DNA from: Oscillospiraceae bacterium
GTDB taxonomy: Bacteria; Bacillota; Clostridia; Oscillospirales; Ruminococcaceae
Assembly (NCBI GenBank): GCA_019423755.1
Contig: JAHZAU010000003.1
Coordinates: forward strand, 83,887 to 147,886
DNA: 64,000 nt
Reading direction: 5' to 3'
The translations under genes were made by a program, and so were the position numbers. The notes beneath the pieces were generated by a model. The model made no database searches, had not been told where the DNA came from, and saw nothing but the letters and a program-made list of their open reading frames with translations. Shown piece by piece: positions 56,274-62,070 of the stretch (position 1 is the first letter of the stretch; each line of letters opens with the position of its first letter).

Positions 56274-58062
56274 ATTCCTCCGGGCCCAGCAGCACCCCGC
56301 CAAACGGCGGCAGGCTCAGCTGCGCCTCCCAGCCGTCGGGACCGGGGCAAAGGCGGGGCCGGGCCGCATCCTCCCAGGTAGCCAGCCGCAGACAGGCACT
56401 TTCCGGGCCGGACACCGGCACCCGCAGGCCCGGCATCGCTTGTCCAGAAAGGTTGAGCACCACCGTGACCTGTTGGCCGCTGCGGTCGCTGCGCCGGTAG
56501 GCAAAGACCGCCGGGTTGCCTCCCTTTGGTTCCAACCAGGCAAAGCTTTCCGGGTGGTAGTCCTCCTTCCACAGGGCGGGCAGCTCCCGGTAAAGCCGCT
56601 GCAGCCGGGCAAAATACTGGGAAAACGCCCGGTGGTCCTCCTGTTCCAGCAGTTCCCAGTCCAGGGGGCGCTCCTCGCTCCATTCCCGCTCTTGGGCCAG
56701 CTCGTTGCCCATAAAGTTGAGGGTCTTGCCCGGGCGGGTCAGCTGGTAGAGCATAAGGCAGCGCAGCTGGGCCCATTTTTCCTCCCGGCTGCCCCACATC
56801 TTCCCAAAGAGGGTGCCTTTGCCGTGGACCACCTCGTCGTGGGAGAAGGGCAGCAGGTAGATATTCTGGGAAAAATACTTCTCCCAGAAGCAGAACTGGT
56901 CCCGGCGGGCGGGACGCTGCTGGGGCGGCAGGGCCAGATAGTCCAGGGTATCGTGCATCCAGCCCAGGTCCCACTTGTAGTCAAAGCCCAGGCCGCCGTA
57001 GACCACCGGCGCCGTCACCTTGATCTGGTCGGAGGAATCCTCGGCAATAAGCATAGCGTTGGGGTGCAGCTGCTGGATGCCGTAGTTGGCGCTGCGCAAA
57101 AACCACTGCCCCGGGGCGTTTTCCCCCTCCTCCCGGCGGCCGTTGCGGTAGATCAGGTTGGAGACGGCGTCGTAGCGGATGCCGTCAAAGTGGTAGACCC
57201 CCAACCAGAAGTTGAGCGCCGACTTTAAAAAGCTGACCACATGGGGCTTGGTAAAGTCAAAGAGCGCCGTGTCCCACTGGCTGTACCGCAGGGACTCGTC
57301 CTCGCTTTCGTAAAGGGGACTACCGTCCAGCAGGTGCAGGCCGTGGAAATCCCGCACGAAATGCACCGGCACAAAATCCAAGATCACCCCGATTCCCGCT
57401 TGGTGACAGGCATCCACCAGACCCATCAGGGCGTGAGGGCTGCCGTAGCGGCTGGTGGCGCTGAAATAGCCGCTGACCTGGTAGCCCCAGGAGGCGTCCA
57501 GGGGGTGCTCGGTCAGGGGCAGCAGCTCCAGGTGGGTGAAGCCCTGCTCCTTCAGGTAGGGCACCAGCTCCCGGGCCAATTCCCGGTAGTTGGGGAAGTC
57601 CCCGTCCGGCCGCCGCCAGCTGCCGGCGTGCAGTTCATAGATGCTCATGGGGCGGTTGTAGTTTTTGTCCCGACGGGCCATCCATTCCCCGTCGCCCCAT
57701 TGGTAGCCGTCCAGCCGGGTGAGGATGGAAGCGGTCTGCGGGCGGCGCTCGCTGGCAAAGGCAAAGGGGTCCGCCCGGTCGTACCAGCTGCCGTCCGCCG
57801 TCTGGATGCGGTATTTATACAGCTGGCCCTCCTGCGCCTCGGGGGCAAAGCCCGTCCAGACGCCGTTTTCCAGGCGGGTCAGCGGCTGGCCGTTCCAGTC
57901 GTTGAAGGTACCCACCAGCTTCACCTGCCGGGCGTTGGGGGCGTAAAGGTTCACCCGGGCGCCGGTCTGCCCGTTTTCCCAGGCCGGATGCGCCCCGAAG
58001 CAGTCAAACCCCCGGTACGATTCCCCTTTTAGGTAGCGGTCCATCTCCTCCCAATCGGTCAT
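56272..58062 (-). CDS. glgB: 1,4-alpha-glucan branching enzyme GlgB
   Basis: This 596-residue GH13 enzyme introduces alpha-1,6 branches in glycogen. An N-terminal CBM48-like domain (VNLYAPNARQVKLVGTFNDWNG) precedes the barrel, which has the conserved regions DFVPVHF, the nucleophile Asp in FDGIRYDAVSNLIYRNG, the acid/base Glu in MLIAEDSSD and the final FSHDEVVHGKGTLFGKM. LNFMGNELAQEREW and a C-terminal beta domain complete it. It is somewhat shorter than E. coli GlgB (728) because the first N-terminal domain is absent. No other glycogen genes are nearby. The ATG at 58062 follows AAGGAGG. Confidence 0.95.
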   Translation of the reverse strand: MTDWEEMDRYLKGESYRGFDCFGAHPAWENGQTGARVNLYAPNARQVKLVGTFNDWNGQPLTRLENGVWTGFAPEAQEGQLYKYRIQTADGSWYDRADPFAFASERRPQTASILTRLDGYQWGDGEWMARRDKNYNRPMSIYELHAGSWRRPDGDFPNYRELARELVPYLKEQGFTHLELLPLTEHPLDASWGYQVSGYFSATSRYGSPHALMGLVDACHQAGIGVILDFVPVHFVRDFHGLHLLDGSPLYESEDESLRYSQWDTALFDFTKPHVVSFLKSALNFWLGVYHFDGIRYDAVSNLIYRNGRREEGENAPGQWFLRSANYGIQQLHPNAMLIAEDSSDQIKVTAPVVYGGLGFDYKWDLGWMHDTLDYLALPPQQRPARRDQFCFWEKYFSQNIYLLPFSHDEVVHGKGTLFGKMWGSREEKWAQLRCLMLYQLTRPGKTLNFMGNELAQEREWSEERPLDWELLEQEDHRAFSQYFARLQRLYRELPALWKEDYHPESFAWLEPKGGNPAVFAYRRSDRSGQQVTVVLNLSGQAMPGLRVPVSGPESACLRLATWEDAARPRLCPGPDGWEAQLSLPPFGGVLLGPEE

Positions 58063-58105
58063 GGCAAAGCCCTCCTTTTCTTTCTGTCTGCGCGGTGATG
58101 CCCCC

Positions 58106-58135
58106 ATTATACCACATCCTGCACCCTTCTGCCGA
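58106..58135 (-). promoter_or_regulatory. Promoter of glgB
   Basis: A perfect minus-strand TATAAT (58106-58111) with extended TG-G has a weak -35 (TCGGCA, 58130-58135) 18 nt upstream. It lies 44 nt before the start codon. Confidence 0.65.
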
Positions 58136-58423
58136 GCGGGCCCGCCCATCTTTTGTGGAAAAAATCAATCCGCTTCCCAAAATCCATCACACAGCCTTCA
58201 CATAAGGGTGTTATGCTAAGGATAGTCAGAGCGGTCCTCTTCCTCACCCGCACTGGCAGCGCGGCGCGACCGGCCGATTCCGGGACGCTGACGCATTTCT
58301 TCCTTTTCTTTCATCCTCCCCGCCAAGCAGGCGGGCCACAGCAAAACAAAAGCCGGCAGCCGGGTCGCACCTGGTTCCCGGCTTTTGCTTTGTACAGAAC
58401 TATCCAAACGGCGCAGGATGTGC
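58136..58423. other. Intergenic region between glgB and ltaE, with orphan terminator
   Basis: The roughly 430-base gap between the two divergent genes has no convincing protein frame. It holds a complete terminator-like hairpin at 58347-58391 that no annotated gene needs, since both neighbours point away from it. A small RNA transcribed across 58200-58390 is possible, though I recognise no family. Confidence 0.45.
58347..58391. terminator. Orphan intrinsic terminator-like hairpin
   Basis: CAAAAGCCGG and CCGGCTTTTG form a perfect 10-bp stem. A T-rich tail (TTTTGCTTTG) follows on the plus strand and TTTTGTTTT on the minus strand. It lies upstream of the ltaE promoter with no gene to terminate. 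Confidence 0.65.
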
Positions 58424-58429
58424 TATACT
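58424..58429 (+). promoter_or_regulatory. Extended -10 element of ltaE
   Basis: TATACT is preceded by TGTGC, giving the same GTGCTATACT decamer found before the genes at 17409 and 53816. No clear -35 is seen at 17 nt. It lies 62 nt upstream of the ATG. Confidence 0.5.
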
Positions 58430-58491
58430 GATAACAGACTTGCGGGGCGCCGCCCCGACTGTATTTTGCCAACAGAAAGGAAGTCTTTTTG

Positions 58492-59526
58492 ATGATTCGT
58501 TTTAACTGCGACTACGCCGAAGGGGCACACCCCGCCGTCCTGCAGAAGCTGCTGGACACCAACCTGGAACAGACCGCCGGCTACGGTATGGACCCGTACT
58601 GCGCCCAGGCTGCGGACCTGATCCGGGAAAAATGCGCCGCCCCCCACGCTGCCGTTCACTTTATGGTAGGCGGTACCCCCACCAACGTCACCCTCATCGA
58701 CGCGGTGCTGCGCCGTCACCAGAGCCCCATCTCCGCCGACACCGGACACATCAACGTCCACGAAACCGGCGCGGTGGAGTTCACCGGCCACAAGGTCCTC
58801 CCCCTGCCCAACACCGACGGCAAAATCACCGGCCAGCAGGTGGACGCCCTCTGCACCGCCCACTACGCTGACAGCGACCGCGAGCACACCACCCAGCCTA
58901 AGCTGGTCTACATCTCCAGCCCCACCGAGCTGGGCAGCATCTACACCAAGGCGGAACTGGAAGACCTGCGCCGGGCCTGCGACAAACATCATCTCTATCT
59001 CTTCCTGGACGGCGCCCGTCTGGGCTACGGCCTGGCTGCTGAAGGCAACGACCTGACCCTGGCGGACCTGGCTCAGCTGTGTGACGCCTTCTACATCGGC
59101 GGTACCAAGGTGGGCGCCCTCTTTGGCGAGGCACTGGTTATCACCAATCCCGCCATGCAGGAGGACTTCCGCTACGCCATCAAGCAGCATCTGGGGATGC
59201 TGGCCAAGGGCCGTCTGCTGGGACTGCAGTTCCTGGCTCTGCTGGAAGACGACCTGTACTTCAAGATCGGCGCCCAGGCAGACGCTCTGGCCATGCGCAT
59301 CCGCGCTGCCTGCGAGCAGAAAGGTTTCCCCTTCCTGGTGCCCTCCACCACCAACCAGCAGTTCCCCATCCTGCCGGATTCCGCCCTGGAAAAGCTGGGC
59401 GAAAAGTACACCTTCACCTACCAGTGCCGGGTGGACGAAAGCCACAGCGCTGTGCGCTTCTGCACCAGCTGGGCCACCACCTCCCAGCAGGTAGACGCCC
59501 TGGTGGAAGATATCCTGGCGCTCTAA
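58492..59526 (+). CDS. ltaE: Low-specificity L-threonine aldolase-type PLP enzyme
   Basis: This 344-residue fold-type I enzyme has FNCDYAEGAHPAVLQKLL, GYGMDPYCAQAADLI, FMVGGTPTNVTLIDAVL, HINVHETGAVEFTGHKVL, YISSPTELGSIYTKAEL, the PLP-binding Asp in LFLDGARLGYGL and the catalytic lysine in FYIGGTKVGALFGEAL. This pattern is typical of threonine aldolases that cleave threonine to glycine and acetaldehyde. A related beta-eliminating lyase is the main alternative. AAAGGA lies about 11 nt before the ATG at 58492. It ends at a strong bidirectional terminator. Confidence 0.88.
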   Translation: MIRFNCDYAEGAHPAVLQKLLDTNLEQTAGYGMDPYCAQAADLIREKCAAPHAAVHFMVGGTPTNVTLIDAVLRRHQSPISADTGHINVHETGAVEFTGHKVLPLPNTDGKITGQQVDALCTAHYADSDREHTTQPKLVYISSPTELGSIYTKAELEDLRRACDKHHLYLFLDGARLGYGLAAEGNDLTLADLAQLCDAFYIGGTKVGALFGEALVITNPAMQEDFRYAIKQHLGMLAKGRLLGLQFLALLEDDLYFKIGAQADALAMRIRAACEQKGFPFLVPSTTNQQFPILPDSALEKLGEKYTFTYQCRVDESHSAVRFCTSWATTSQQVDALVEDILAL

Positions 59527-59541
59527 TCCGATCCGCCGCAT

Positions 59542-59588
59542 AAAAAACGCCCCAGCCTCCCAAACGAGGCCGGGGCATTTTTGTTTTT
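59542..59588. terminator. Bidirectional terminator between ltaE and the nadE unit
   Basis: GCCCCAGCCTC and GAGGCCGGGGC form an 11-bp stem. The plus strand continues into ATTTTTGTTTTT and the minus strand into six T, so it can serve both convergent units. Confidence 0.9.
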
Positions 59589-59599
59589 GGGGAAAGGGA

Positions 59600-60082
59600 T
59601 TAACCCCGCCCGCCTCCAAAGAGGAAGGCCAGGGGCTTGACCGCGTCGCGCAGGTTTTCGATAGCCTGGTTGAGCGCCTGGATGTCCAGCTGCTCCACCT
59701 GGTCGCCCACCTGCTTGAGCTCGGTTTCGATGTTTTGCAGGGTGGAGGACGCCTGTTCCATCAGCGCCTGGGCCTGTTTGGCCAGGGCCGGAAGGTCCAC
59801 TTCCTCCAAGCGGGCATTTTCCACCACCTGCTGAGCCTGGCCCATAAGGCGCACCGCCGGCGGCAGCAGCACCACCGCGCAGATTACGCCCAGCGCCAGC
59901 AGACCGCCCAGCAGGAACTGGATCACCCTTGTGGCCTGCTGGGTCTTTTTCATGTATAATTCCTGCTGCAGGTTGTGCTCCTGGATCTGTTCCAGCAGTA
60001 CCAGCAGGCGTTCTTCCTCGGCGTGGTGCTCGTTGCCCGTGGCGGGGAACTGCACCTGCTCGCTTTCTACCTTTTCTACCAT
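59600..60082 (-). CDS. Membrane-anchored coiled-coil protein, unknown
   Basis: This 160-residue protein has a charged N-terminal helix (about 15-45, EEERLLVLLEQIQEHNLQQELYMKK), one membrane segment (VIQFLLGGLLALGVICAVVLLPP, about 55-77) and a long Gln/Leu-rich C-terminal helix (LPALAKQAQALMEQASSTLQNIETELKQV). It probably oligomerises. The start at 60082 follows AAAAGGAGCG, 30 nt after the sugar isomerase-like gene. It is the third gene of the nadE unit. I recognise no family. Confidence 0.72.
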   Translation of the reverse strand: MVEKVESEQVQFPATGNEHHAEEERLLVLLEQIQEHNLQQELYMKKTQQATRVIQFLLGGLLALGVICAVVLLPPAVRLMGQAQQVVENARLEEVDLPALAKQAQALMEQASSTLQNIETELKQVGDQVEQLDIQALNQAIENLRDAVKPLAFLFGGGRG

Positions 60083-60112
60083 CTGTCGCTCCTTTTCTCT
60101 GTCAAACAAGGG

Positions 60113-60943
60113 CTATCCGCGGGCCCGGGCCGCTTCTTCCTCCAAGCGCTGGGGCTTGATCCGTCCAAAGTAATTAGCCACCCAGTAGGCCGACTCGGTC
60201 AGCGCCTGGGGGTCACGCACCTCCAATACGCAGGTGCAGTCCCGCTCCTCCGCCAGGTCCAGGGGAGCTGCCAGGTCCATCTCACCGGCGCCCAGGGGCT
60301 GGTGGTCCCAGTCTCCTGCCACGTCATGCAGGTGCATGTGCCGCAGCCGGTCCAGATGCCGCACAAAGAAGCCCTCGTCCCGGCCCTTGGTGCGCATATT
60401 GTGCCCCACGTCCATGGTCAGCTCGAACACCGGGCTTTCCAGCAGCAGCTCCAAGCCTTTGCGGCTGTGGGGCGGCCAGCCGGTGGTGTTTTCCACACAG
60501 ATGCGCAGGCCCGAATCCCCGATGGCCTTCTGGCAGCGGTTGCGGAAGCGCTTGAGCCGGGAAAGATATTGGTCCTCGTACTGCTGGTACAGATAGACCC
60601 GCTCCTCCGGCAGGGTGAACCAGGTGCCCATGGGCATATGCATATTGAGCACCGGCGTTTCCAGCTGCTGGGCCAGGGCGATGGAGTCCAGCACCGAACG
60701 TTGGTAGGCCGAGGCGATCTTGCTGTCAAAGTGGCAGGGGTCCAGGTTCTCGTCCAGGTGGAAGGTGCAGAACAGCCCCTCCTGCCGCAGGGTACGGCCG
60801 AAGACCTCCGGGTCGATGGCCCGAGCGAGGAACTGCGGCTGGTTGGCGTTAAACTCGATAAAATCCAGGCAGAGTCCCTTACAGAGGGCCACGCAATCTT
60901 CCAGGGTGGAGACCGATGTCATAGAAGGCATTCCGATCTTCAT
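60113..60943 (-). CDS. Sugar phosphate isomerase/epimerase-like TIM-barrel protein
   Basis: This 276-residue protein belongs to the xylose isomerase-like / AP endonuclease 2 superfamily. It has FIEFNANQPQ, FHLDENLDPCHFD, VLNMHMPMGTW, LRICVENTTGWPP with a metal-binding Glu, ELTMDVGHNM with Asp and His, and MHLHDVAGDWDHQPLGAGEMDL with HxHD. The metal site appears complete. The substrate is unknown. Its ATG at 60943 (AGGAGGTG upstream) is one base after the nadE stop, so translation is likely coupled. Confidence 0.87.
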   Translation of the reverse strand: MKIGMPSMTSVSTLEDCVALCKGLCLDFIEFNANQPQFLARAIDPEVFGRTLRQEGLFCTFHLDENLDPCHFDSKIASAYQRSVLDSIALAQQLETPVLNMHMPMGTWFTLPEERVYLYQQYEDQYLSRLKRFRNRCQKAIGDSGLRICVENTTGWPPHSRKGLELLLESPVFELTMDVGHNMRTKGRDEGFFVRHLDRLRHMHLHDVAGDWDHQPLGAGEMDLAAPLDLAEERDCTCVLEVRDPQALTESAYWVANYFGRIKPQRLEEEAARARG

Positions 60944-60944
60944 G

Positions 60945-61682
60945 CTACACCTCCTGGTCCGGGTAGACGCTGGCCATGCGGCGTTTGTGCTGGGAGATAC
61001 GGTGGGCGCGTTCGATAACCGCCTGGTCCTTGGGGTCGGCCTCTCCGGTAAAGAGGAAGCGGTCGATGGCCTCATAGGTGACGCCCATCTCGGCCTCGTC
61101 GGTCTGCCCTTCAAACAGGCCGGCGGAAGGCGCTTTGGTGATGATATTTTCCGGCGCTTTCAGGTAGCGCAGGAACTCATAGATCTCGGTGACGGTCAGG
61201 TCGGCGATGGGGTTCAGGTCGAAAGCGCCGTCCCCCCACTTAGTAAAGTAGCCCATGTAGCGCTCGCTGCGGTTGCCGGTACCGGCCACCAGGGCGCCGC
61301 GGCTTTGGGCGATCGAGTAAAGGGTGGTCATCCGCAGGCGGGGCGCAATGTTGGCCACCGCCGGGTCGGTAAGGGTCTGGATGGGGGACACCGCGTCCAG
61401 CAGCGCCTGGCGCACCGGGGTCAGGTCCACCACCTGGGTCTGGATGCCGTACTGCTGGGCCAGCGCCTGGGCGTCCTGCATATCCTCGCCGAAATTGCGC
61501 TGGGAATGGCAGGGCATCATCACCCCAAGCACATCCTCACAGGCCATGCGGCAGAGGATGCCCACCAAGGCGCTGTCCTTTCCGCCGCTGTTTCCAAACA
61601 CGATGCCCCGACAATGGGCCTGCTCCAGCTGCCGGCGGATATATGCTACCCTTTCCTGGGTTTCTTTTTCATAATTTCTCAT
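60945..61682 (-). CDS. nadE: NH3-dependent NAD+ synthase NadE
   Basis: This 245-residue N-type ATP pyrophosphatase amidates nicotinate adenine dinucleotide. It has the PP-loop GIVFGNSGGKDSALVG, PCHSQRNFGEDMQDAQALA, IAPRLRMTTLYSIAQSRGALVAGTGNRSERYMGYFTKWGDGAFDLNPIADLTVTEIYEFLRYL and KAPSAGLFEGQTDEAEMGVTYEAID, all typical of NadE. It has no glutaminase domain, so free ammonia (or a separate amidase) is the nitrogen donor. The PP-loop carries Asn-Ser where most NadE have Ile-Ser. The start follows AAAAGGAG. Confidence 0.95.
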   Translation of the reverse strand: MRNYEKETQERVAYIRRQLEQAHCRGIVFGNSGGKDSALVGILCRMACEDVLGVMMPCHSQRNFGEDMQDAQALAQQYGIQTQVVDLTPVRQALLDAVSPIQTLTDPAVANIAPRLRMTTLYSIAQSRGALVAGTGNRSERYMGYFTKWGDGAFDLNPIADLTVTEIYEFLRYLKAPENIITKAPSAGLFEGQTDEAEMGVTYEAIDRFLFTGEADPKDQAVIERAHRISQHKRRMASVYPDQEV

Positions 61683-61713
61683 GGGAATGCATCTCCTTTT
61701 CGGATTTACTACT

Positions 61714-61742
61714 ATTATACACTATCCTGCCTCGGTTTCCCA
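61714..61742 (-). promoter_or_regulatory. Promoter candidate for the nadE unit
   Basis: A perfect minus-strand TATAAT (61714-61719) lies 31 nt before the nadE start; the region 17 nt upstream (TGGGAA, 61737-61742) is a poor -35. Confidence 0.5.
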
Positions 61743-61797
61743 GTGCCGGGCGGGAAAAAGCCGCAATTTTCTTCCCAATTTCCAGCAAAAATTATCC

Positions 61798-61826
61798 TTG
61801 ACAACCCCGGTTAAAACCGCTATACT
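61798..61826 (+). promoter_or_regulatory. Consensus promoter of the manganese riboswitch / ATPase transcript
   Basis: TTGACA (61798-61803), a 17-nt spacer and TATACT (61821-61826): a near-perfect sigma-A promoter. Its expected start site near 61833 is about 15 nt before the aptamer. Confidence 0.88.
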
Positions 61827-61848
61827 AATTGCAATCGAATATTGGGTT

Positions 61849-61946
61849 TATTAAAAGGGAGTAGTTTTAATCCATACTGTCAACAATCTCGTCCTGTTTC
61901 TGGGGCTGTAGTATGGACCAATTTTTTGGTGACAAGACTTTTAATA
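61849..61946 (+). ncRNA. yybP-ykoY manganese riboswitch aptamer
   Basis: P1 is formed by TATTAAAAG (61849-61857) and CTTTTAATA (61938-61946). Directly after the 5' arm comes the conserved L1 sequence GGGAGTAG. The far side has GTCAACA and, before the 3' arm, TGACAAGAC, matching the AGCAAGACC element of B. subtilis yybP. These features define the Mn2+-binding yybP-ykoY class, whose known targets include Mn exporters and P-type ATPases such as lactococcal YoaB. I identified it by eye from the conserved core. Confidence 0.88.
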
Positions 61947-62007
61947 TGATCTGGCGGGACCGGTGTACCCGGAGCCCTTTGGGAGGATCATATTAAAGGT
62001 CTTTTTT
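61936..62007 (+). terminator. Terminator controlled by the manganese riboswitch
   Basis: GACTTTTAATATGATC (61936-61951) pairs with GATCATATTAAAGGTC (61986-62001) over 16 bp with a single G-U, followed by six T. The 5' arm includes the whole 3' strand of aptamer P1, so terminator and metal-bound aptamer exclude each other: Mn2+ should permit read-through. Confidence 0.9.
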
Positions 62008-62070
62008 GTTGTCCTGCAGTCCCCTCCCCCAGGCCCGATTCGAGCAGACAGACAAGGAGGAATCGAAAAA

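Noticed and set aside
58216..58407. Short minus-strand frames between glgB and ltaE as a small protein gene.
   Set aside because: Start codons are too close to any ribosome binding site and the sequences are arginine/glutamate-rich without recognisable features.
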